Positions 26,932-34,629 of a DNA stretch of 39,065 bases are shown here, one piece after another (positions within the stretch are counted from its first letter, which is position 1; each line of letters opens with the position of its first letter). Position numbers and translations under genes: made by a program. This stretch comes from Phenylobacterium sp. CCH9-H3. Its GTDB lineage: Bacteria; Pseudomonadota; Alphaproteobacteria; Caulobacterales; Caulobacteraceae. Location of the stretch: NCBI RefSeq assembly GCF_001557235.1, contig NZ_LSJI01000268.1:1-39065 (forward strand), written 5' to 3'. A model generated the notes under the pieces. The model was not told the DNA's origin and made no database searches. It saw only the letters and a list, made by a program, of their open reading frames with translations.

Positions 26932-27342
26932 ATGCCCCGGGCCAAGATCCTCATCGTGGAAGACGAATTCGTCGTCGCAGCGAACCTCGAAGCCATACTG
27001 GAAGAGCGCGGGCACGAGCCCGTCGGCATCGCCCCCGATCTCGAGACGGCCCTGCGCCTGGCCGAGGAGCGTCCCGACTTGGCGCTGGTGGACATCAACC
27101 TGCGCGATGGCGAGACCGGGCCGGCGATCGCCGAGCGCCTGCGCGAACGCGACGTCGCCGTCCTCTTCGTCACGGCCAATCCCAGGATGCTGGACGAGCG
27201 CGGGGCCACCGCCATCGGCGTGCTCACCAAGCCCTGCGACGAGGACCTGGTGCTTGCGGCCGTCGAATATGCTCTCAGCGCGCGCAGGGGTATCCCGCTG
27301 CCCGCGCCGCCCGCCGGGCTGACGCTGCTGCGGGCCGCCTGA
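26932..27342 (+). CDS. Single-domain response regulator
   Basis: A 136-residue receiver with no output domain, like CheY, DivK or LovR. The acidic pair Asp11-Glu12 (VEDEF), phospho-acceptor Asp54 (LVDINLRDG), Thr81 (FVTANP) and Lys100 (LTKPCD) are all present, so it should be phosphorylatable. I took the ATG at 26932; an upstream TTG adds seven residues without benefit. It converges on a PAS-HWE histidine kinase six bases away. Single receivers next to HWE kinases often tune phosphate flow, as LovR does for LovK in the general stress response, so a kinase partnership is plausible though transcripts are opposed. Confidence 0.92.
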   Translation: MPRAKILIVEDEFVVAANLEAILEERGHEPVGIAPDLETALRLAEERPDLALVDINLRDGETGPAIAERLRERDVAVLFVTANPRMLDERGATAIGVLTKPCDEDLVLAAVEYALSARRGIPLPAPPAGLTLLRAA

Positions 27343-27348
27343 AGCCGG

Positions 27349-28452
27349 TCACCCGCCCCATTCGCGGCTGAGGTGCGCCGCCGGCAGGTCCATCTCCACG
27401 GCCAGTCCTTCCCGCCGCCAGTCCCGCGTCATCGTCCCGCCCAGCTGCTGGACGACGCTGAGTTCGGCCAGCCGCGAGCCGAAGCCTTCCCGCTGCGGCG
27501 GCCCTTCCACGGCGGGGCCGTCCTGCTCGACCCAGCCGATGCGCATCATCGGGCCTCGCGCCTCGATGCTGACGGCGACCCGCCCGTCCGGCGTCGACAG
27601 CGCGCCGTATTTGGCCGCGTTGGTGGCGAGCTCGTGGAAGGCGAGGGCCACCGGCGTCGCGCCGCGGTCGTCGACGAACACGTCGTCGCCCTCCACCGTG
27701 ATCCGCCCCTCGTCGAAGGCCGGGTAGGGGCGGAAGATCTCCGTCAGCAGGCCGCGCAGCGTCGAGCTGCCCAGTTCGGGGCGCGACATCTCGCTGTGGG
27801 GCCGCGCGAACTCGTGGGCGCGGCCCAGGGCGGCGATCCGATGTTGCAGGTCGCGCGCCCAGGGCTTCAACTGCGGTTCGTGGCGGCTGGTGAGGCCGAT
27901 GAGCCCCGAGATCACGGCGAAGATGTTCTTGATCCGGTGGCTCAGCTCGCGGCTCAGCAGCTCGTTCTGCTCGGCGGCCCGCTTGGCCTGGTGGATGTCC
28001 GTGCAGGTGCCGATCCAGCGGGTGATCCGTCCGGCGTCGTCCCGTACGGGCAGGGCGCGGCCTAGCGTCCAGCGGTACTCGCCGCTGTGGTGGCGCAGGC
28101 GGTATTCGATCTCGTAGGGCTCGCCCGTCGCCAGGCTGTGCCGCCAGCGCGCCCAGGCCTTGTCCTGGTCGTCGGGGTGGAACATGCCGTTCCAGCCTTC
28201 TCCGTCCGTCGACCCGACGGGGACGCCCGTGAACTCGTACCAGCGGGCGTTGTAGTAGTCGTGGAAGCCGTCCGGTCGCGTCGACCAGACCATTTGGGGC
28301 ATGGCTTCGGTCAACACCTGGAACGTCGCCTGGGTCTGGCTCACCGCGGGGGCGTCGGATCCGCCGCCTGGCGCCCACGGCACATCCTCCCCGGCCGTGG
28401 TCACGGCGGAGGGCTGCCGGCCATCGGCAGGGCGCACGGTCTCTTCGGTCAC
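27349..28452 (-). CDS. PAS domain HWE-family sensor histidine kinase
   Basis: A 367-residue soluble kinase with no membrane segment. A PAS_3-type fold spans about 45-155 (MPQMVWSTRPDGFHDYYNARWYEFTG ... HPDDQDKAW ... WIGTCTDIHQ). The phospho-acceptor His172 is in LSRELSHRIKNIFAV. The ATPase domain has the HWE marks: HELATNAAKYGALS (273-286) and the Trp307-x-Glu309 pair in IGWVEQDGP. The GTG start follows AGGAAG. A ligand or cofactor for the PAS domain cannot be told; it lacks the LOV cysteine motif NCRFLQ, so it is not a blue-light sensor of that type. The facing receiver is the obvious candidate partner. Confidence 0.92.
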   Translation of the reverse strand: MTEETVRPADGRQPSAVTTAGEDVPWAPGGGSDAPAVSQTQATFQVLTEAMPQMVWSTRPDGFHDYYNARWYEFTGVPVGSTDGEGWNGMFHPDDQDKAWARWRHSLATGEPYEIEYRLRHHSGEYRWTLGRALPVRDDAGRITRWIGTCTDIHQAKRAAEQNELLSRELSHRIKNIFAVISGLIGLTSRHEPQLKPWARDLQHRIAALGRAHEFARPHSEMSRPELGSSTLRGLLTEIFRPYPAFDEGRITVEGDDVFVDDRGATPVALAFHELATNAAKYGALSTPDGRVAVSIEARGPMMRIGWVEQDGPAVEGPPQREGFGSRLAELSVVQQLGGTMTRDWRREGLAVEMDLPAAHLSREWGG

Positions 28453-28518
28453 GGTCTTCCTACTTGCAGCGATCGGCCGGTGGAACGTCGACGGCCCCCT
28501 CGGGATCCTGGCCCGGCG

Positions 28519-28593
28519 TCAACGCAGGCCGAAGAACCAGAGGACGGCGAGGACAACGACGATCAGCCCGACGATATAGATTATGCGGTTCAT
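28519..28593 (-). CDS. 24-residue single-helix membrane microprotein
   Basis: The predicted product begins MNRIIYIVGLIVVVLAVLWF and ends FGLR: one transmembrane helix with short basic ends. The start codon has an excellent TAAGGAG six bases upstream, which makes translation credible despite the size. It lies alone between the kinase and the M24 peptidase gene. I recall very similar tiny proteins in many alphaproteobacterial genomes, but no function is known to me. Confidence 0.75.
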   Translation of the reverse strand: MNRIIYIVGLIVVVLAVLWFFGLR

Positions 28594-28713
28594 GAGTGGC
28601 TCCTTAGCCCATGTTAAGGTGCCGCTTGTCCTTCAGGTTCCCACCGCACCGGTTGCGGCGTTGCGCGGCCTGCCCGGCTTGCTAACCATGGCGCCCTTCG
28701 ACGGGGGATCTCC

Positions 28714-30081
28714 ATGACGTGTAAGCTTGCCGCCGCGATCATCGCATCGCTGGGCCTGTCGTGCGCCGCGGCGCGAGCGGCCGAGCCGCCGGTCCTGCCG
28801 ATGAGCCCGTCCGAACAGGCGCATCCTGCCCTGCCCGAGGTCCTGACCCAGCGCGATCGGGCCAAGGTGGTCGACGCCATCCTCGCCGACCGGCTGGAGA
28901 CCGTCATCCCCCGCCTGATGCGCGAGCAGGGCGTCGACATGTGGGTCCTGGTGGCGCGCGAATATCTGGAAGACCCGGTGGTCGCCACGATGCTCGACGG
29001 CGAGAGCCTGCGCGCCCGCCGCCGCACCATCCTGGTGTTCTTCGACCCCGGCGCCGGCAGGCCGGTGGAGCGCCTGACGGTCAGCCGCTACGGGCTCGGC
29101 GGCCTCTTCAGGCCGGTGTGGAATCCCGACGCCCAGCCGGACCAGTGGAAGGCCCTGGCCGAAGTGATCGCCGCGCGCGATCCGAAGAAGATCGCCGTCA
29201 ACACCTCGTCGCTGAGCGCCTTCGGCGACGGGATCACTCTCAGCCAGCACACCGAGATGGTGGCCGCCCTCTCGCCGGAGCTCCGGACGCGGCTGGTGTC
29301 GGGCGTGGGGCTGTCGATCGGCTGGCTCGAGACCCGCACGCCCATGGAGATGAGGATCTACCCGGGCATCGTGCGGCTGGCGCACGCCGTGCTGGCCGAG
29401 GGTTTCTCGTCCAAGGTGATCAAGCCGGGCGTGACCACGGCCGACGACGTGGTCTGGTGGTATCGGGAGCGGCTGGCGCGCCTGGGCGTCGACACCTGGT
29501 TCCACCCCTCCGTCGGCATCACGCGCCAGGGCGAGAAGGGCCTGCTGGAAGGCGAAACGGTCATCCGGAAGGGCGACCTGCTCTGGTGCGACTTCGGCAT
29601 CACTTACCTGCGGCTCAACACCGACACCCAGCACCTGGCCTATGTGCTGAAGGATGGCGAAACCCAGGCGCCCGCGGGCCTGCGGGCGGGCTTGGCCGCC
29701 GCCAACGCGGTCCAGGATGCGCTGACCTCGTCGTTCAAGGTGGGCGAGACCGGCAACGCCGTGCTGGCCGCCGCCCGGGCCAAGGCGATCGCAAAGGGGC
29801 TGAAGCCGTCGATCTACACGCACCCGCTCGGCTACCACGGCCACGCGGCCGGGCCGGCCATCGGCATGTGGGATGACCAGGACGGCGTCCCGCACGGCGA
29901 GTTCAAGGTCCACGCCGACACCGCATGGTCCATCGAGCTGTCCGCCTTCGCCCCGGTGCCCGAATGGGGCGGCCAGGAGGTGCCGTTCCGCACCGAGGAG
30001 GACGCGTTCTACGACGGCAAGAGCGTTCGCTACCTGGACGGCCGCCAGACCGCGCTCACCCTGATCGGGGCGGGGCGATAG
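28714..30081 (+). CDS. M24 family metallopeptidase, exported (Xaa-Pro aminopeptidase-like)
   Basis: A 455-residue protein with a signal peptide (about 1-22, ending ARA) and the creatinase/aminopeptidase P fold. The dinuclear metal site is readable: Asp293 (CDFGI), Asp304 (NTDTQ), His370 or His375 (HPLGYHGHAAGP), Glu408 (SIELS) and Glu428/429 (FRTEED). The N-terminal creatinase-like domain covers about 60-240. It is predicted to cleave N-terminal residues from Pro-containing peptides in the periplasm. It ends three bases before the stop of the convergent EAL protein gene. Confidence 0.9.
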   Translation: MTCKLAAAIIASLGLSCAAARAAEPPVLPMSPSEQAHPALPEVLTQRDRAKVVDAILADRLETVIPRLMREQGVDMWVLVAREYLEDPVVATMLDGESLRARRRTILVFFDPGAGRPVERLTVSRYGLGGLFRPVWNPDAQPDQWKALAEVIAARDPKKIAVNTSSLSAFGDGITLSQHTEMVAALSPELRTRLVSGVGLSIGWLETRTPMEMRIYPGIVRLAHAVLAEGFSSKVIKPGVTTADDVVWWYRERLARLGVDTWFHPSVGITRQGEKGLLEGETVIRKGDLLWCDFGITYLRLNTDTQHLAYVLKDGETQAPAGLRAGLAAANAVQDALTSSFKVGETGNAVLAAARAKAIAKGLKPSIYTHPLGYHGHAAGPAIGMWDDQDGVPHGEFKVHADTAWSIELSAFAPVPEWGGQEVPFRTEEDAFYDGKSVRYLDGRQTALTLIGAGR

Positions 30082-30084
30082 CTC

Positions 30085-31728
30085 TCAGGTCCAGGTCTCG
30101 TTCGCCCCCCGGCGGCGGGCGGTCTGCGTCGGCGGCGGGGCGGGCCTGGGGCCCGGCCGTCCGAACAGCCAGCCCTGGCCCAGGCGAACCCCCAGGCCGG
30201 CGACCCGCTGGGCCGTGTCCTCGGTCTCGATCATCTCGGCCACGGTGGCGACGCCCAGTTCGGCGCAGAGTTCGGCGAGGCGCTTCAGCAGCGTCACGTC
30301 CCGCGGACGGCTGTCGAGGGACCTGACGAACCGGCCGTCGAACTTGACGATGTCGGCCTCCAGCTCGCGCAGGTAGTCCAGCGACGCGGACCCGGCGCCG
30401 AAGTCGTCGAGGCAGACGACGTGCCCCGCCGTTCGCAGGCGTTGGATATGGGCGTTGGCGGCGGCGAGATCGGCGAGCCTGTGGCTCTCGGTGACCTCCA
30501 GCATCAGCCGCGGCCGAAGCGTCGGGAAGGCCGCCGTGGTGTGGAGGATCTCCTCCACGAAGCCGGGCGACTCCAGCGAGAAGGCGCTGATGTTGGCGGC
30601 GATGCGGACCTCCGGCGGAGAGTCCCGCAAGGCGCCGGCGACGTTTCTCACCACCGTCATGTCGAACTCGACGACCAGGCCGAGCTCCTCGGCCAGCTTG
30701 ATCGTCGCGGCAGGGCCGCCGCCGCCCTCGAAACGGGTCAGGGCCTCGTAGTGGTGGACGCCTCGCGTGCGCAGATCCACGACCGGCTGGTAGACCAGCT
30801 CGAAGCGGCCCTCCCGGATCATGTCCTTGAAACGGTTCGAGTCGGCGACGGTCTGGCGCAGCGCGGCCTCGAAGCCCTGGGCGGCGGCCGACGGCCCGTC
30901 CTCGATGCAGCGGTCCAGGGCGTAGCGGATCGCCCGCAGGCTCTCGCCAGGCGATGCCGGGTCCAGCGCCAGTTCGCCGGACGACATCTCGACGCCGGGC
31001 CCCGTCAGCTCCCGAATGCGTTGCGCCAGGGCCTCGGGGCCTCCGGGTCCCGAGCGCAGCATCGCGAACCGCTCGGAGCCGAGGTCCGCGGCCGGGGCGC
31101 CGCCGTACGACGCCGCGCGCAGGACGGCGGCCAACTTGCGCCGCACGGTCTCGGCCGCCTCGGGGTCCATGGCCGCGAGAGCGGGGGCGAGGCCGGTGAA
31201 CTCCAGCAGATCGACGTGCAGGGCCGAGCCCGTCTGTTCGGCGTGCTTGAGCAGGCTGAGCGCGGCGGTCTCGAAGTCTTCGCGGCTGGTCAGGCCCGCG
31301 GCGTCGACCTGCACCTGGGCCGGGCTGGGCTGCCAGAGGCTCAGGGCGGCGGCCACGCCGCTGCGCTCCGGCATCTGGAACAGCGACAGCATCGCCGGCT
31401 GGACGCCGCCGCGACCCACCAGGCCGATCCTGAACGGCCCGCGGCGCTCGCCCGGGCGCAGATCCTGCAGGACGGCCTCGATCAGGTCGGCGTCGGCGGT
31501 GTCGATGAGATCGAGGAACCGGTCTCCGGCCAGGGACTCGGCCTGCCGCCCGACCAACTGCCCGCCGGCGCCGGTCCCGAACACGACACGACCGTCCTTG
31601 GCGACCTCCAGCACCATGTCGGCGCTGGCGAAGACGAAGGCCAGAAGTTGCAGAACGCTGGGCGCCCCCGGGGTCGGCCGGCTCGGCGCCGCGCTCCCGG
31701 ATTCCACTCTGCTCGCTGACGCCGCCAT
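30085..31728 (-). CDS. PAS-degenerate GGDEF-EAL cyclic-di-GMP phosphodiesterase
   Basis: A 547-residue cytoplasmic protein. The ATG at 31728 is preceded by GAGGTGGAGAGGG; the long open frame upstream is not coding. Residues about 25-130 look PAS-like, 145-270 are a GGDEF-like domain without the GGDEF motif (the position reads LGSERF), and 290-530 are a full EAL domain. The EAL catalytic set is intact: Glu328 in YEALTRF, NIS, EVTES, DDFGAGSAS, VKFDG and ETED. It should therefore hydrolyse c-di-GMP, with the degenerate cyclase domain perhaps binding GTP as a regulator. Such enzymes affect motility and surface attachment. Confidence 0.9.
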   Translation of the reverse strand: MAASASRVESGSAAPSRPTPGAPSVLQLLAFVFASADMVLEVAKDGRVVFGTGAGGQLVGRQAESLAGDRFLDLIDTADADLIEAVLQDLRPGERRGPFRIGLVGRGGVQPAMLSLFQMPERSGVAAALSLWQPSPAQVQVDAAGLTSREDFETAALSLLKHAEQTGSALHVDLLEFTGLAPALAAMDPEAAETVRRKLAAVLRAASYGGAPAADLGSERFAMLRSGPGGPEALAQRIRELTGPGVEMSSGELALDPASPGESLRAIRYALDRCIEDGPSAAAQGFEAALRQTVADSNRFKDMIREGRFELVYQPVVDLRTRGVHHYEALTRFEGGGGPAATIKLAEELGLVVEFDMTVVRNVAGALRDSPPEVRIAANISAFSLESPGFVEEILHTTAAFPTLRPRLMLEVTESHRLADLAAANAHIQRLRTAGHVVCLDDFGAGSASLDYLRELEADIVKFDGRFVRSLDSRPRDVTLLKRLAELCAELGVATVAEMIETEDTAQRVAGLGVRLGQGWLFGRPGPRPAPPPTQTARRRGANETWT

Positions 31729-31933
31729 CCCTCTCCACCTCAACCGCGAGGACCGCAGCGATGGGAACCCGGCCGCTGCAGTCAGACCGGATAGCCCGGC
31801 TGTGCTTACGGGGTGCTGAACGCCGCGGAGATTTTTTGTTCGTCGCGCCGATCCGCCGCCGGTCGCAACCCGGTGGCGTCCCCGGCCGACTCGTTTCATC
31901 AGCCGCTCCCCGTTCTTCGCAGAGAGTTTCCGC

Positions 31934-32446
31934 ATGCGCCTGCCCTCGCTCGCCCTCTTGGCCCCGGTCTCGCTCGCCGCCTGCGGCAAGACCGACACCG
32001 CCGAAGCCCCCAAGGGCGTGGACGCGGCGGCCGCGGCGACGGCGTCCGGGCTGGTGCTCGGCGGCGACGGCCTGCCGCGGATCAAGCCCGGCCTCTGGGA
32101 GGTCGTGCAGACCGAGGACGGCCAGAGCGAGACCACCCGTCACTGCACGGGCGCCGAGGTGAACGCTGAGGTGCGCGAGATGCTCACCCGCGAGATGCCT
32201 GGCTGCAAGACCGAGCGCTCGGCCAGCCCGACTGGCTTGCGCGTGAAGGCCCTGTGCGAACAGGCCGGCGGCATGAAGACGGACGCCACCATCGTGATGA
32301 CCGGCTCGGAGGCGGCCTACGACATGAGCGTCGGCCTCTACCTCGTGCAGCCCGACGGCACGCGGGAAGGCAGCGAAAGCACCCTGAAGGCCAAGTGGAT
32401 CGGCGCCTGCCCGCCCGGCGTGAAGCCCGGCGAAGACCTCGAATAG
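31934..32446 (+). CDS. DUF3617 domain lipoprotein
   Basis: A 170-residue protein with a lipoprotein signal (MRLPSLALLAPVSLAAC, lipobox LAAC with Cys17). The mature part has the DUF3617 features: IKPGLWEVVQTEDG near residue 55, then spaced cysteines (RHCTGAEV, PGCKTERS, ALCEQAGG, GACPPG). This is a periplasmic family common in proteobacteria with no known activity. It is divergent from the EAL gene across 205 bases in which I see no clear promoter. Confidence 0.88.
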   Translation: MRLPSLALLAPVSLAACGKTDTAEAPKGVDAAAAATASGLVLGGDGLPRIKPGLWEVVQTEDGQSETTRHCTGAEVNAEVREMLTREMPGCKTERSASPTGLRVKALCEQAGGMKTDATIVMTGSEAAYDMSVGLYLVQPDGTREGSESTLKAKWIGACPPGVKPGEDLE

Positions 32447-32458
32447 GCGGCGAGACGC

Positions 32459-32962
32459 TCAGACGTCGCGCATCCGATAGGACCGTGGCCGGCGCGCGAA
32501 CCAGCCGGCCACGACGCAGGTGGCGCGCCCGTCGCGGACGGTCACCGTCGTGCGCTTCCCAGGACCGGGCTGGAAGGTCACCGACCGGCCCAGGAACTCC
32601 ACCGTCACCGCGCCGGGTCCGCTGAACTGGCAGACGCTGTAGTTCTCGGGGTTCATGAAGCCGTCCTCGCGGAAGGCGGCGCAGCTCACGTCGCCCAGAT
32701 GTCGCGTGAAGGTGATCTTGTTGTAGGTGAAGGTCTTCGGCCGCTTGTAGCCGACCACCGCCGGCGAGGCCCGATCGACCACCGGGCAGGGCGGCCCTTC
32801 GATGGTCCATGCCGCCTTCTCCGCCCGCGCCCCGGCCCAGGTCCGGTAGACGTCGATGGCCGGCACGGCGACCAGCAGCATCAGGATGCCGCCCAGGCCG
32901 GCGTGCTGCAGGACGATGTCGCGGCGGGACGGTTTCCTCAGCGCCCGGATGGTTTCGAACAC
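32459..32962 (-). CDS. Membrane-anchored protein of unknown function
   Basis: A 167-residue protein. A basic N-terminus (RALRKPSRRD) precedes one hydrophobic helix (about 20-38, HAGLGGILMLLVAVPAI), so the bulk lies in the periplasm. The soluble part has four cysteines (PPCPVV, VSCAAF, SVCQFS, ATCVVAG) that could form two disulphides, and reads as a beta-rich domain. The start is GTG with GGGAGGG five bases upstream. I do not recognise the family. The promoter region carries a pair of operator-like repeats, so it is probably under a dedicated repressor. Confidence 0.75.
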   Translation of the reverse strand: MFETIRALRKPSRRDIVLQHAGLGGILMLLVAVPAIDVYRTWAGARAEKAAWTIEGPPCPVVDRASPAVVGYKRPKTFTYNKITFTRHLGDVSCAAFREDGFMNPENYSVCQFSGPGAVTVEFLGRSVTFQPGPGKRTTVTVRDGRATCVVAGWFARRPRSYRMRDV

Positions 32963-32976
32963 GCCACCCTCCCGAA

Positions 32977-33004
32977 TTACATGCGTAGTAACTTACACGC
33001 GTAA
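32977..33004 (-). promoter_or_regulatory. Twin TTAC...GTAA operator-like sites
   Basis: TTAC-N7-GTAA (32977-32991) and TTAC-N4-GTAA (32993-33004) stand side by side. Seen as direct repeats, TTACATGCGT and TTACACGCGT recur with a 16-base period. They end 15 bases upstream of the GTG start of the unknown membrane protein. The layout is typical of a TetR-type repressor site covering a promoter. Confidence 0.55.
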
Positions 33005-33021
33005 CTCAGGCTGGCAAGCCT

Positions 33022-33492
33022 CTAGAACATGGGATCCGGCGGCGGCCGCCTCTTCTTGCGCGGCCGTTCCCACATGACGCCCGGATAGCCCTTCAGCGGC
33101 GCCAGCGGCGCGCCGAGGTAGGTCCAGTCCGCCTGCTGGGCGAGGTTCATATGATAGCGCGGCTCGCGGCCCGTCCGGGTGGGGAACAGGGCGCGCGGGA
33201 CATTGACCATCTTCGGCGACCGGGCCCGCTCGTAGGCCAGCGGCGTCCCGCAGCGGCTGCAGAAGGACCGCACCGTGCCGGCGGATTCGTCCTCGTAGCG
33301 CGTGACATGCTCTTCGCCCGCGACGAAGCGGAACCGGCTGCGCCAGCTGCCCACGTAGGTGGCGTAGGCCGCGCCGTGGGCGTGACGGCTGGCGGCGGCG
33401 TGGTCGTGCCAGGCCCAGCGCGCCGGGACGCCGATCTCCACCTCCACCGCTCCGCAGACGCAGGCGCCCACCGCCACCTCGCCCCGCGGCAT
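33022..33492 (-). CDS. GFA/CENP-V-like protein lacking catalytic zinc cysteines
   Basis: A 156-residue protein of the fold named after glutathione-dependent formaldehyde-activating enzyme. The structural zinc cysteines remain: Cys11 and Cys13 (GACVCGAV) and Cys78 and Cys81 (FCSRCGTPL). The catalytic-zinc motif CxCxxC is replaced by HDHAAAS (His29, His31, Ala34), although the following AHGAAYATYVG matches the family. Zinc-dependent glutathione chemistry is therefore doubtful. Its ATG overlaps the stop of the upstream esterase as TGATG, so the two are co-translated. Confidence 0.85.
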   Translation of the reverse strand: MPRGEVAVGACVCGAVEVEIGVPARWAWHDHAAASRHAHGAAYATYVGSWRSRFRFVAGEEHVTRYEDESAGTVRSFCSRCGTPLAYERARSPKMVNVPRALFPTRTGREPRYHMNLAQQADWTYLGAPLAPLKGYPGVMWERPRKKRRPPPDPMF

Positions 33493-34565
33493 CAGTCCAC
33501 CCCCAGCCAGTCGAGGATCGCCGCGTTGGCCTCCCGCGGATAGGTGTGGCTGAGGTCCTCGATCTCCAGATAGGTCACGTCGGCGCCAGCGCGGCCGAGC
33601 CCGGCGGCGGCTTCCCGCGCCATGTCGACGGGGAACATCCAGTCCAGCGCCCCGTGGACGATGTGGATCGGCAGGCCCGTGACGCGGGCGGGCTCGGCGG
33701 AGCTGGCCAGCATCGGATGGAACGCCGCCGACACCGGCGCCAGGTGGGTGAACGGCGAGGTCTGCTCCAGGCCGCTGACATAGCTGAAGGTGCCGCCGTC
33801 GCTCATCCCCGTCAGCAGGATCCGGCCGGGATCGATGTTCCAGCGGCCGCGGACATAACCCAGCAGGCGGTGCAGGTTCGGGGTGTCCGGATCCGGCCCG
33901 CTGATGGCCCAGGTGCGCCCCACGGCCGTCGGCGCCACGAGGATCGCCCCGCGCGTGCGGGCGTCGCGCAGCCAGCTCCAAAGGAAAGACCCGCCATTGC
34001 CGCTGCCGCCGTGCAGCGCCACCACCAGCGGCCAGGCCACGTCGGGGTCGTAGAACTCGGGCACATAGGCCGAGAAGCCGCCCCGCGAGTCCGGGGCGTT
34101 GTCGTAATGCAGGACCCCGGTGTCGGGCCGGGGCTCGGCCTTGGCCAGCCGCCGCAGCCGCTCGCCGTCCTCCCGCGCAGCGGGGTCGAGGAAGTAGCGG
34201 TTCACCGGCGCCAGGTCGCGCGCCAGCGGATAGAGCGCCTCCTGGGCCTTGGGGAGGTGGCGCAGGGCGCGGAAGATCGCGGTCGGGCCGTCCGGGTCCT
34301 GCGGCGCGGCCCGCAGAGCGGCGAAGGCGGCGAGCGCCGCTTCGGCCGCGGCCAGCAGCGGCCCGCGTACCTGCTCCAGCGCCTCGGGCCAGGCCCGCAG
34401 CCGCGGGACCTGGGCGCCCAACTCGGCGTCCGGCTGTCCCACCGCCGCCAGCACGGCCTCGAAGTCCGGCGGGTGCAGATAGCGCGCGACGAAGGCCAGG
34501 CGCTCCAGCGCCTGCAGCAGCGGCGGCAGGACGGCCACCAGATCGTCGAGTTCGCGCTCTTCCAA
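33492..34565 (-). CDS. Alpha/beta hydrolase, esterase-like, with N-terminal helical domain
   Basis: About 357 residues. The C-terminal half is an alpha/beta hydrolase resembling polyhydroxybutyrate depolymerase/feruloyl-esterase types: oxyanion region VVALHGGSGNGGSF, nucleophile Ser in LTGMSDGG, acid Asp in HGALDWMF and His in LSHTYPRE. The N-terminal 140 residues are Leu/Ala-rich helices I cannot assign. No ATG is available at the front; I chose TTG at 34565 (LEERELDDLVAVL), and another TTG at 34592 is possible. There is no signal peptide. It is coupled to the GFA-like gene, so the two probably act on one substrate. Confidence 0.8.
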   Translation of the reverse strand: MEERELDDLVAVLPPLLQALERLAFVARYLHPPDFEAVLAAVGQPDAELGAQVPRLRAWPEALEQVRGPLLAAAEAALAAFAALRAAPQDPDGPTAIFRALRHLPKAQEALYPLARDLAPVNRYFLDPAAREDGERLRRLAKAEPRPDTGVLHYDNAPDSRGGFSAYVPEFYDPDVAWPLVVALHGGSGNGGSFLWSWLRDARTRGAILVAPTAVGRTWAISGPDPDTPNLHRLLGYVRGRWNIDPGRILLTGMSDGGTFSYVSGLEQTSPFTHLAPVSAAFHPMLASSAEPARVTGLPIHIVHGALDWMFPVDMAREAAAGLGRAGADVTYLEIEDLSHTYPREANAAILDWLGVD

Positions 34566-34629
34566 CGGTCGCCCCGGGGCCTTCAGGCCCAACCTAGGGT
34601 GCGCACGCGGAAAGGGAAGCCCGCGGCCG

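Noticed and set aside
27349..28452. LOV-type blue-light kinase
   Set aside because: No flavin-binding cysteine motif is present in the PAS domain.
31729..32136. Upstream extension of the EAL gene on the minus strand
   Set aside because: It would run through the DUF3617 lipoprotein gene, and a good ribosome-binding site marks the ATG at 31728.
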